DNA of 64,000 nucleotides from LH-M37 sp965602855. Lineage in GTDB: Bacteria > Pseudomonadota > Gammaproteobacteria > SZUA-229. Location: contig CBFCZV010000011.1 in assembly GCA_965602855.1 (NCBI GenBank), positions 8,560-72,559 on the forward strand. The letters run 5' to 3'. Shown here one piece after another: positions 33,519 to 41,484 of this stretch. The first letter of the stretch is position 1, and each line of letters opens with the position of its first letter. A program made the position numbers and the translations under genes. The notes under the pieces were generated by a model. The model searched no databases. It was not told the DNA's origin and worked only from the letters and a program-made list of their open reading frames with translations.

Positions 33519-36401
33519 TTAAACTCTGATACGACGTCTGCCACAACCCACCAGGGTCATAACAAACATCCCAATTAACAGCACATAGTCAGCCGATCCA
33601 CCACCTGATGACGTAGAAGTAACAGCACTAGAATCACTATCTGCAGATGCAATGCTACTATCAACAATTGCATAATCACTGAAGTGATCAGTCCAGAATA
33701 CAATCATACCTTCACTCTCTTCACCCTCGACTTCAGAGTGAGGCTGTATTAGGGCAATGTCATCTACACTAATTTCTGACCAGCTAACACCGCTATCAGT
33801 AGAGAAGATAACTTTGACCTCATCAAGACGGGTATTGCTACCCTTATAAGGCATTTTCACCAGCATTCGATTGTTCGAAAAGTTAGTTACTTCGTTACTG
33901 TTACTGTCTGTTACTTGCAATGAGTAGACGTCTGAAGTTAGTCCACCTAGATCTGCATCATCAACACTGGCAAGCACATCAAGGTTAGACAAACTGACCT
34001 GCACTCTGTAATCAGGGAACGTTAGTTCAGTTTGTCCATTATCTTCCACCATCACTAACACTCCACGAATAACACTGCTACCATAACGTGCCTGATACGC
34101 AAACACGTCATCACCAGGGAACAAAGTAGCAGCTAATGCCGTATTTGCTACTCCTGCCTTCACAATTGCATCATGGGCAGACGCTCGTTTAAATACGCCT
34201 GAATCTGCATCAGTTATTTCAGCATTCAAAATTGACATAGATGGATTGAGTCTTGATGCATAAAGAATATCTGAAACATTCTCAGTAACCACACCGAACT
34301 CATCGGCCTTCATGTATGGATAATCAAAAATCACCAAACCTTCATCGACAAGACGAGGGTCTACTAACTCAGTAATTTCTTTAGTATTACCTTCACCAAA
34401 CAGGCCTGTGGGTGACAACAATGTACTAAATGACCCATCCTGTTTAACATTATGGCACTGCTCACACTGTACCGAAGCAACTGCTGGGCGAGTATTATGT
34501 GACATCAAATACTGGTTTGATTCTGTCCAAACCATAATTGCATCTGGATTTTCTACACCTTTAGCAATCAATACTTTGTCAAAAGCATTTTTAACCGCAA
34601 CAAATGTTTCATAATCCTCGGGTTCACCAAAACGCCAGCTGCCGTGAGAGAAACTGACCGTCACTGTGCCCAACTCTTCACCAGATACCGGGTCAACAAT
34701 AACACCATAATTTTCTCCCGCATCATCTGTAAGCATTTCAAAAACACTATCACGCTCGGTCTTATTTATAGTGCGACCAGTATTTTTATCTTTCCAGTAG
34801 TAACGCAGCCTTGGGTTGTAAGGAACAATTGTAAGATCACCATTTTCAGCTGCACGATACCTGTACATCGGTAGTATCGGAACACCGCGACTTTCCTTAT
34901 CTGTAATATGACAGGCCTGACAACTAACAACGTCCAGATGCGTCTGCGTAATACGTTCCAGCGTCTCCTGTGGATATCCAGTCATATCGCCACTTGCTTT
35001 CCATTTCGCAAGATGAGCCTCCTGCATACTGTCATGACCTGAAGGAATAGCAGGATTCGGTGCATCATCATGGCAATATTCACAGGATTTTGCATTCGGT
35101 GAATAATCCAGATCATTACGTACATCCATATCTGAATTACCTTTAAGGAAATTATGATCAGCATCCAGATCAACATTGGCATACGCTGGATTAAAATAAT
35201 TCCGTGTATGACAGGCATTACAGTTTTCTATTGCACGCTCTTCGCCATTAGGCTCAATCCACGTCTTACCTTTATGCACATCATCCTGATAGTCCTCAAC
35301 TACAACACCGTCCTCATCAATAACTGCTTCTGCACTTTCACCAAAACCATAAAAACCACGGCGTGAGTTGCTGGTAAGGTGGCACATCATGCAGTTATCA
35401 TTAGCTGGGAATCGAATCATCGGAATAGCTACTTTCTTGTCCTCATCAAAAGCAGCGGTATTCCAGTTGAGTAGTGGTTGCTCATTCTCATCCTCAAGCA
35501 ACATATAAGCCGGCTCAGACGCATGCATATCAATTTCTACGCCTTCTGGTATTTCTGTGGTGCGATCAAAAGTAACCACTGAGGTATCCACCTGCACACC
35601 ATCTTCATGCTTAAGATTCAAAAACTCTAAAATGGAAGTATTCACACTGCGGAATTGCCCTTCATCAGCCAAATAGGTACGGCGCAATGCTTTAAAATGA
35701 TCAAACGCAGAGTCTCCGCCTTCAACCTCTAACTGTGGATCAAAAACTTGTAAAGCGTCAAATTGCACATGACATATCAAGCAGTCATTCTCTACGACAC
35801 CACTTTTTTTCCAGTCCCATGCAGAAATTCCACTTGGATCCTCTGTACCCGCATTGGTATTACGACTGTAGTAATCACCATCGAACTTGGGAACAGAAGC
35901 AATATCAACTTCATCATAGCGGTTTCCATTTCTGTCTTTCTCCATCCAGCCACCACCAGCATGACAACTTACACATCGCATAATATGATCGGCTGACCCC
36001 AGATCACCAAAATCATCAGCACTCGCATTACTCTTCTTAGCAAGCTGATCTGGATTGCTGCTTCCCATGCAGTTATAACCACCATAATAACCAGGGCCAA
36101 CTAGAGTAGTCAGCCCGCGCAATTCACCAAAGTCATCGCGAGTCTCATCGCGACCTTGTTCAATATGAAAAGCATGAGTAATGGCCTCATAGTCATGACA
36201 GCCACCAGTACCACAGGTAACTTTTGAACTATAAGGATTAGCACTATCGAGAACATGGTTACCATCTTCATCTAGTAACGGAATGGCCGGGTGTAGAATC
36301 GGTTTATCCATATCATTAATTGCCGCTTCTACCTGCCCAACTGACACAAATAAAAACAAAAACCCTGACAAAACCACCATTTTCTTATTTAAAAAATTCA
36401 T
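33519..36401 (-). CDS. Surface octaheme cytochrome c with GlyGly-CTERM-like anchor
   Basis: 960 aa from the ATG at 36401, where a signal peptide begins (MNFLNKKMVVLSGFLFLF); the frame is open 15 codons higher but without export signal. Eight heme sites: one CX4CH (CGTGGCH) followed by seven CXXCH (CVSCH, CLICH, CMMCH, CNACH, CEYCH, CQACH, CEQCH). Then comes a beta-rich region (about 730-920) and a C-terminus with Ser/Gly-rich linker, SGGGSADYV, a hydrophobic helix and CGRRRIRV. That tail has the GlyGly-CTERM layout (Gly-Gly, helix, Arg cluster) processed by rhombosortase, which sends proteins through type II secretion to the surface. Probably the terminal electron-exchange protein. Similar in heme number to octaheme tetrathionate reductase, but I see no specific match. 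Confidence 0.82.
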   Translation of the reverse strand: MNFLNKKMVVLSGFLFLFVSVGQVEAAINDMDKPILHPAIPLLDEDGNHVLDSANPYSSKVTCGTGGCHDYEAITHAFHIEQGRDETRDDFGELRGLTTLVGPGYYGGYNCMGSSNPDQLAKKSNASADDFGDLGSADHIMRCVSCHAGGGWMEKDRNGNRYDEVDIASVPKFDGDYYSRNTNAGTEDPSGISAWDWKKSGVVENDCLICHVQFDALQVFDPQLEVEGGDSAFDHFKALRRTYLADEGQFRSVNTSILEFLNLKHEDGVQVDTSVVTFDRTTEIPEGVEIDMHASEPAYMLLEDENEQPLLNWNTAAFDEDKKVAIPMIRFPANDNCMMCHLTSNSRRGFYGFGESAEAVIDEDGVVVEDYQDDVHKGKTWIEPNGEERAIENCNACHTRNYFNPAYANVDLDADHNFLKGNSDMDVRNDLDYSPNAKSCEYCHDDAPNPAIPSGHDSMQEAHLAKWKASGDMTGYPQETLERITQTHLDVVSCQACHITDKESRGVPILPMYRYRAAENGDLTIVPYNPRLRYYWKDKNTGRTINKTERDSVFEMLTDDAGENYGVIVDPVSGEELGTVTVSFSHGSWRFGEPEDYETFVAVKNAFDKVLIAKGVENPDAIMVWTESNQYLMSHNTRPAVASVQCEQCHNVKQDGSFSTLLSPTGLFGEGNTKEITELVDPRLVDEGLVIFDYPYMKADEFGVVTENVSDILYASRLNPSMSILNAEITDADSGVFKRASAHDAIVKAGVANTALAATLFPGDDVFAYQARYGSSVIRGVLVMVEDNGQTELTFPDYRVQVSLSNLDVLASVDDADLGGLTSDVYSLQVTDSNSNEVTNFSNNRMLVKMPYKGSNTRLDEVKVIFSTDSGVSWSEISVDDIALIQPHSEVEGEESEGMIVFWTDHFSDYAIVDSSIASADSDSSAVTSTSSGGGSADYVLLIGMFVMTLVGCGRRRIRV

Positions 36402-36421
36402 TACAATCATCTCTCTTATTT

Positions 36422-36676
36422 TTATGCAACTGCACCTGTAAGGCATTCATACTTAGCGAGCAATTGACTCTCTGACTCGTTGTTATCTGGATCCTCGATG
36501 ATGCAGTCCACAGGACAAACATCAATACACTGTGAGATTTCAAAGTGACCGACACATTCTGTACATAGCGCTGACTCAATAACATAAACATCGTCACCCA
36601 TTGAGATAGCCTCATTAGGACACTCAGGCTCACAAACATCGCAATTTATGCAATCTTCAGTAATCATTAATGACAT
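36422..36676 (-). CDS. YfhL-type 2[4Fe-4S] ferredoxin
   Basis: 84 aa. CINCDVCEPECP gives the first cluster; the second is CTECVGHFEISQCIDVCPVDC with the insertion typical of YfhL/AlvFd ferredoxins. Cytoplasmic. First gene of the minus-strand cytochrome cluster, 20 bp before the surface cytochrome gene. A cytoplasmic ferredoxin leading a surface-cytochrome operon is odd; it may serve the NapH-like protein or simply share the promoter. Confidence 0.9.
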   Translation of the reverse strand: MSLMITEDCINCDVCEPECPNEAISMGDDVYVIESALCTECVGHFEISQCIDVCPVDCIIEDPDNNESESQLLAKYECLTGAVA

Positions 36677-36699
36677 TATTAAATCTCTTTACTTCTCTT

Positions 36700-36740
36700 C
36701 ATATACGGGCACAGTAAATCCAGTGCGTGATCATAATCAT
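36700..36740 (-). promoter_or_regulatory. Candidate anaerobic promoter of the cytochrome operon (FNR-like box and -10)
   Basis: GTGATCATAATCAT at 36727-36740 matches TTGAT-N4-ATCAA at 8 of 10 positions (the core TGAT-N4-ATCA is exact). A -10-like TATATG lies at 36705-36700 on the minus strand. If transcription starts about 7 nt later (~36693), the box is centred near -41, the position of class II FNR activation. The ferredoxin ATG is then ~17 nt downstream. Confidence 0.5.
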
Positions 36741-36758
36741 GCATAAAAACTTGTGGAA

Positions 36759-36788
36759 GTGACATGATGTCGCGTGACAATTTGTCAC
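36759..36788. promoter_or_regulatory. Two abutting 15-bp palindromic operator-like sites
   Basis: GTGACATGATGTCGC (36759-36773) is directly followed by GTGACAATTTGTCAC (36774-36788). Both have the form GTGACA-N3-TGTCRC; the second is perfect. They lie upstream of the FNR-like box of the cytochrome operon. The cognate regulator is unknown. Confidence 0.6.
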
Positions 36789-36859
36789 ATTTCAATTGGG
36801 ATATAGCCAGCGCAATTACAAGCTAATTCAGGAGGATGCTACTGTAGAATCAGGAACGC

Positions 36860-37837
36860 TCAAAGATTAACAAAATTAACCTCCAACCTAAACAACACCT
36901 CCCAAGCCCCCAAGCGCTCATCCGTAACCAGTGGCTTATTCCAGTTAACTGCTGGCGCTATCTCATAGAACAACCATTTTCTATGAAAATTCTGTCGAAA
37001 ACGTATACCCACACGTGTGTTATTTGTATACCTATCCGGCTTTGTCACACCACTTACACTACTCTCATAAGAAAGCGCGCTTTTATCTGTTAGATGCTGG
37101 TACAGTACCAAACCGCTTGTCAATTCTTTACCTTCAAAACTTTCTGATTTAGAGGCATAATTAGTTTGTCTTAGTAAAAAATCATCACTCAGTTTTTTTT
37201 CAAAATCTATTCTAGATGTGGTTCCATCCGCATTATCTCGCCTGAACAATTCCTGTGTAAATCGAGTGATAAATGTTTCAGTAATTGGCCACTTATAACG
37301 ATAGCGAAAGGCAATGCTCGGAGAAAGTTTTACCCTGACACCAAAATTTGCTCTTTCTGATTTTGTTACCTCGTACAACAAACCAAGGTTGCCACCTGAC
37401 TCCGTATCAGAACCGGGGACAATATCCCGTAAAGTTTCATCTTCATCATCTTCAAATATAAGATTGATACTCTTCTTTGTTTTGGGTAGTTTAAAACTGG
37501 CATGCAAATTACTGGCATATGACCATCTACCTCCCTCAGTTAATATAAAATCGTTTTGCCAGCGAACACGCGTACCTGCTCGCACCTCTTCGTCTACTCG
37601 AGCACTAGAAAAAAACGAATCAAACCATACTGAAGGCTCACAGAACTGTATGCTCAAATAAGTATGCGCCTCATCAAACCAGCTATCACTTTCTCCCTTC
37701 AATTGCTCACAGACAGACGACTCATCCTCCTGTTTAATTTCTTCAGACACTTCTGCATAGGCATGCTTTACCTGTACCGAACTCAGCAATACAAGCAGAA
37801 ATATATAACTTATTTTTTTATAAGCTAATGGGAGCAT
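36860..37837 (-). CDS. Outer-membrane barrel-like hypothetical protein
   Basis: 325 aa with a signal peptide ending HAYAE. After a short linker with two Cys, the rest alternates like a beta-barrel (NFGVRVKLSPSIAFRYRYKW, TRVGIRFRQNFHRKWLFYE) and ends LFRLEVNFVNL with a hydrophobic last strand. No heme motif. It is upstream of the cytochrome operon, on the same strand but 184 bp away and before its putative promoter. Confidence 0.6.
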   Translation of the reverse strand: MLPLAYKKISYIFLLVLLSSVQVKHAYAEVSEEIKQEDESSVCEQLKGESDSWFDEAHTYLSIQFCEPSVWFDSFFSSARVDEEVRAGTRVRWQNDFILTEGGRWSYASNLHASFKLPKTKKSINLIFEDDEDETLRDIVPGSDTESGGNLGLLYEVTKSERANFGVRVKLSPSIAFRYRYKWPITETFITRFTQELFRRDNADGTTSRIDFEKKLSDDFLLRQTNYASKSESFEGKELTSGLVLYQHLTDKSALSYESSVSGVTKPDRYTNNTRVGIRFRQNFHRKWLFYEIAPAVNWNKPLVTDERLGAWEVLFRLEVNFVNL

Positions 37838-37861
37838 TTAATTTTTTTTAACCACCTTAAT

Positions 37862-37888
37862 CAAAAGCCTGCAATAAGCAGGCCTTTG
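37862..37888. terminator. Hairpin terminator after the transglutaminase-like gene
   Basis: The stem GCCTGC-AATAA-GCAGGC is flanked by CAAA and TTTG that extend the pairing with one bulge on each side. It lies just 3' of the minus-strand gene ending at 37919 and before the next gene start (37837). Confidence 0.65.
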
Positions 37889-37918
37889 ATTCATATAAAA
37901 AGTCTGTTTTCACACATT

Positions 37919-39502
37919 CTAATGTATTTTTATTACTCCTGGTTTTTCTTTCTTAAAGTCAGGCATAGCCATGCCCACAGAAGCATTTATGTAGGTAGGG
38001 TCAGCAACTACATAGCGCTGACCATTGTGCATTACCGAATCACCCACTACGCGGCCTTTAAATCGAACCGCCGTTGCCACATGTCCAGGATAATCCAGCC
38101 CAACCACATCCATACCTAACAGGCTGTGTACCAACCATGCAAAAAGGATGGAGCGATCTTCGCAATCTGAATAAGGGTAGTAGATCGTTTCTTCAGGAAA
38201 CAAATAGTTTTCTTTACCAAACTGCCCTTCATCTGTTTTGTAACGTAGTGATGTCTGTACAAATCTCAGCAAAAAGTTAACGGCTTTTTGTTCATCCATT
38301 CCTTTCATGTGATCACTGAGTTGTCTTTGTAATGAGTTCGAGGCCGCCGCACTCACCTTGCCTTTAAAATACCACTCAAGATCAAGCTGTGGATAGGTTT
38401 CCATGAAGCGAATACGCTCATTATTGTAAGCTGCATGAATCTCATAATGCTTGCCTTCAAAATCAAAGGACAAATTTCTACGTGCTGCTTTACTATCAAG
38501 CAGCGCTTCATTATTCATTTGCATATTCAAAGCTTTATTTGCATCAGGATAGTTACCATCATAGGTATACACCTGACCTAATTTTTGACCCTTGCCATCA
38601 AAACGAACGGCATAATAACGGACTTTTTCGAAGGTAAAGTACGGCACTGCATACATTGGCTGCTGAGATGGCACTAGTAAAAACACTTTTCTATCATTAT
38701 AGGCGATACGTGATTGAAAGCCCGACTTGGCAAGTACAAACCAGGTAAATAATGACTGACTACTCTCTGAAGAATAAATCTTCCCTGCAATTTCATGCAC
38801 CAATAATGCATGAGCCCAGTCATTGAGCTGCAAGGCTTTTGATTTTTTATTCACCTGATCAATCAGGTCATCATAATCAGCCAGACTAAGCGCAGACCAG
38901 AAATCACTAATGCCTTTTCCATTAACTCGTGATTTCATTGACGTCTTCAATTTTGGATCATAATAAAAAGTATGGCGACTACCCAGATAAGTGAGCACCA
39001 GCTTTCTACCCTTATGTACGATCTTGGGTTCTGGCGCTATGACAGGTCTTATAACAGGTTCAGGGACAACAGGCTTTAAAATCACTGGCTCCGGTTTACT
39101 TTCAGGAACAGGTGGTATTTCTACAACTGGTTTTGGTGTATCAGGAATTTTAACAATCGGCTCAGGCTTTGGTGCTGGCTTTACCTGAGGCTTCGGTTCA
39201 TCTTTCACAACAGGTGTTGGCACGGGCCGTGGTGGTTTAACTGGCTGCGGTTTCGCTACTGGCATAACCACTGGCTTGGGCGCTTTATCACGTACCACAC
39301 CCTTTAATAAATCCATTTCTTTCCACTGCAATTTCAAAAACGTTGTGAACTCCTTATCTCTCTTATCTTTATATTCCTGAAATGATGCCTGATACTGCTT
39401 CTTCCATGCTGCATAATCATCGTTAGCATATGAAGACTGACTCACTGCCACTACAAATACAAAGCTAGTAAAAACACCAAAACTTTTACTCAATCTGTAC
39501 AT
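37919..39502 (-). CDS. Exported transglutaminase-like cysteine-peptidase-fold protein with Pro-rich linker
   Basis: About 527 aa from the ATG at 39502, where the signal peptide begins (MYRLSKSFGVFTSFVF...). Residues ~60-155 are a Pro/Lys/Val-rich linker with repeated KPxP units. The C-terminal domain has Cys in YSDCEDRS, His in PGHVATAV and Asp in VVADPTY, the triad of transglutaminase-like proteins. The Pro-rich segment may span the periplasm or peptidoglycan. Substrate unknown. Terminators lie on both sides, so it is its own unit. Confidence 0.7.
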   Translation of the reverse strand: MYRLSKSFGVFTSFVFVVAVSQSSYANDDYAAWKKQYQASFQEYKDKRDKEFTTFLKLQWKEMDLLKGVVRDKAPKPVVMPVAKPQPVKPPRPVPTPVVKDEPKPQVKPAPKPEPIVKIPDTPKPVVEIPPVPESKPEPVILKPVVPEPVIRPVIAPEPKIVHKGRKLVLTYLGSRHTFYYDPKLKTSMKSRVNGKGISDFWSALSLADYDDLIDQVNKKSKALQLNDWAHALLVHEIAGKIYSSESSQSLFTWFVLAKSGFQSRIAYNDRKVFLLVPSQQPMYAVPYFTFEKVRYYAVRFDGKGQKLGQVYTYDGNYPDANKALNMQMNNEALLDSKAARRNLSFDFEGKHYEIHAAYNNERIRFMETYPQLDLEWYFKGKVSAAASNSLQRQLSDHMKGMDEQKAVNFLLRFVQTSLRYKTDEGQFGKENYLFPEETIYYPYSDCEDRSILFAWLVHSLLGMDVVGLDYPGHVATAVRFKGRVVGDSVMHNGQRYVVADPTYINASVGMAMPDFKKEKPGVIKIH

Positions 39503-39530
39503 TTTCTTAACCTTTCTGCCCTTTATAAAC

Positions 39531-39566
39531 AAAAAAACCGGCACCCAAATCTAATCAGGTACCGGT
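39531..39566 (-). terminator. Rho-independent terminator after the LPP20-like lipoprotein gene
   Basis: On the minus strand, ACCGGTACC and GGTGCCGGT pair around a 12-nt loop with one mismatch and are followed by a run of T. It separates the lipoprotein gene (ends 39602) from the next gene (starts 39502). Confidence 0.8.
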
Positions 39567-39601
39567 CTTTATTAACAATCATACTCAAATTTATTCGAGA
39601 G

Positions 39602-40189
39602 TTATTGCCTACCTGCAGCAATTGCAGCGGCCAGTTCATCCTGACCTTTTTGAGCTTTAAACTGCTGCCATAAAGCCTTGTCATTATTCATACTAGTACG
39701 TAGTGCTTCCTGTGTTGCTGTAGCTGCTGATGAGCTATCCATTCCAAGTAAAACATATAAGGTACCGTTTGGACTTGTTCGAGATTTATAAATCTTGGTT
39801 CCAATCAGTGACTGATCGGTAATCTGCTTGGTAACAGACGTATTAACTTTATCTACTGTTTCTGAACTAGCCGCGCCTGTTGTTTCAGCATACTGCTTAA
39901 CCATATTACTAACATGGACTTTCATGCCTTGAGCCAGCTGAACTCGAGCATCAGTCGCTGCCATATTTTTCATAAAACTATGGCCTGCTGCTGACTTCTC
40001 AGCAGATCCAACTGCAGAAACTTCAACACCTTCTACCGGCTCATCACACACCCAACTAGGAGCCGCCGTATTTGGCGCATCAGGGAATGCACAATCTAAC
40101 GCCACTTTAACCTCTTCAGGACTACAGGCCGCTAGCAATACAGACAAAGCCACACCACTTACGGCAAATAAACTATTTTTAACTTTCAT
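39602..40189 (-). CDS. LPP20-family-like lipoprotein
   Basis: About 195 aa from the ATG at 40189, which has GGAG 9 nt upstream; frames from 40204 use GTG. Lipobox LLAACSPEE. The body resembles LPP20/FlgP-type domains: PSWVCDEP...VSAVGSAEKS...AATDARVQLAQGM. The C-terminus is Ala/Gln-rich. Family role is unclear; some members assist surface structures. Confidence 0.68.
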   Translation of the reverse strand: MKVKNSLFAVSGVALSVLLAACSPEEVKVALDCAFPDAPNTAAPSWVCDEPVEGVEVSAVGSAEKSAAGHSFMKNMAATDARVQLAQGMKVHVSNMVKQYAETTGAASSETVDKVNTSVTKQITDQSLIGTKIYKSRTSPNGTLYVLLGMDSSSAATATQEALRTSMNNDKALWQQFKAQKGQDELAAAIAAGRQ

Positions 40190-40412
40190 TGTTTCCATCT
40201 CCACTCATTTAATCGGTAGTATTTTTTTCGTTGGATAAACTTAACTGAGATAACACTCATATGCAATTGATATCATCAAATTTATGACTTAAGTATATAT
40301 GATATCGAAATACCCACTCTGTTAAGCAGCTCACAAAAAAACAATCAGATTCTCAGCATTCATTGCTATAATTCTGCCACTTTTAAACTAATTTTCATGA
40401 CTGAGAAAGCAT

Positions 40413-40784
40413 ATGTACAAAATACTGCCCGTAATTTTACTCTTCCTGATCTCGGCCTGTGCTCCGGAAAATGTAAAGCCCGCCTGGATCAATGACCCCG
40501 AACAGGGCGCTGTAGGCTCTTCAACCACTCATGTTAAAGGTCGTCATTATCAGGAAGATCTGGCAATTTCACGAGCCAGAGAAAAGCTGGCTGCGCGTTA
40601 CGGTGTGGAAATCGGCAGTGATCAGATCATTACAGAACGGGTCGTTAACGACAAATTCTATGTTACATCCGACAAGGAAATTCGTCAGTCCATTAAAAAC
40701 AAGGTGGTCAAAGCCCATGTTCGAGCCACCTGGCACGACACATCACAGGATGAACTCTGGGTATGGGTCTTCCCCGTTAACTAA
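40413..40784 (+). CDS. Small LPP20-like lipoprotein
   Basis: 123 aa with lipobox LISACAPEN. PAWINDPEQGAVGSS and DLAISRAREKLAARYGVEI resemble the start of LPP20-type domains as in the divergent gene at 39602, so the two may be distant paralogues. Divergent promoter region 40190-40412. Confidence 0.62.
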   Translation: MYKILPVILLFLISACAPENVKPAWINDPEQGAVGSSTTHVKGRHYQEDLAISRAREKLAARYGVEIGSDQIITERVVNDKFYVTSDKEIRQSIKNKVVKAHVRATWHDTSQDELWVWVFPVN

Positions 40785-40806
40785 ATAATCCTATCTGTCG
40801 TAGCCG

Positions 40807-41442
40807 CTATTTTTTTCCGGCTGTGGCAGAGGCTTCCTTTTTAGCCAGATGATCTACTATTCTAAGCATGTTCTCATAACTTCCAGCACTAGTACCTGAC
40901 ACCAGATACTTGCCATTAACACCCATCGCTGGTACACCACTAATTGCAAAACCTTTCAACTTTTTAATGGCTTTGCGTACTAAGTTATCTATTGAGAAAG
41001 AACCATAAACCCCTCTGAATTCTTTTTCATTCACGCCTTTGGAAACCAGAAAAGCAATCATCGCATCTTCACTATGCAAATGAATCTTCTCTTTGTGCAT
41101 AGCATCAAAAATTACTGAGTGATATTTTTCAACCAGCCCCAAAGCCTGCAATGAATAGTAGGTACGTGCATGCACCTTCCAATCAGGTCTAAATACAGCT
41201 GGGACACGCACAAATTCAACATTGGCGGGTTTGGTTTTTAACCAGTTTTGTATAATCGGCTCAAACTGGTAACAGTGAGGGCAGCCGTACCAGAAGAATT
41301 CCAGCACCTCAATTTTATCGCCCGTTTCGGTAGGCTGTTCGGCAACACGCGTATATTCTACCCCCTCTGTATACTCTGCAGCCCGTGCAAAACCACTGAC
41401 TAAAAACAGGAAAAAAGTAATATAAGCTAATTTTCTCAACAT
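40807..41442 (-). CDS. dsbA: Thiol:disulfide interchange protein DsbA
   Basis: 211-aa periplasmic oxidase that introduces disulfides. Signal peptide ending ARAAE, active site CPHC in WYGCPHCYQFEP, cis-Pro segment SGVPAMGVNGKY. It follows the ccm operon by about 40 bp and may belong to it, which makes sense because CXXCH cysteines pass through oxidised and reduced states before heme attachment. Confidence 0.95.
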   Translation of the reverse strand: MLRKLAYITFFLFLVSGFARAAEYTEGVEYTRVAEQPTETGDKIEVLEFFWYGCPHCYQFEPIIQNWLKTKPANVEFVRVPAVFRPDWKVHARTYYSLQALGLVEKYHSVIFDAMHKEKIHLHSEDAMIAFLVSKGVNEKEFRGVYGSFSIDNLVRKAIKKLKGFAISGVPAMGVNGKYLVSGTSAGSYENMLRIVDHLAKKEASATAGKK

Positions 41443-41484
41443 GTGCTCGTCACTCCGTACTTGAAGATTCTGATTTTATAATTC

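Noticed and set aside
33519..36401. Firm assignment as octaheme tetrathionate reductase
   Set aside because: Only heme number agrees; the CX4CH first site, long beta-rich region and surface tail differ from what I recall of that enzyme.
40267..40279. TTGATATCATCAA as an FNR box
   Set aside because: The half sites are separated by 3 nt rather than the 4 nt needed by FNR-type dimers.
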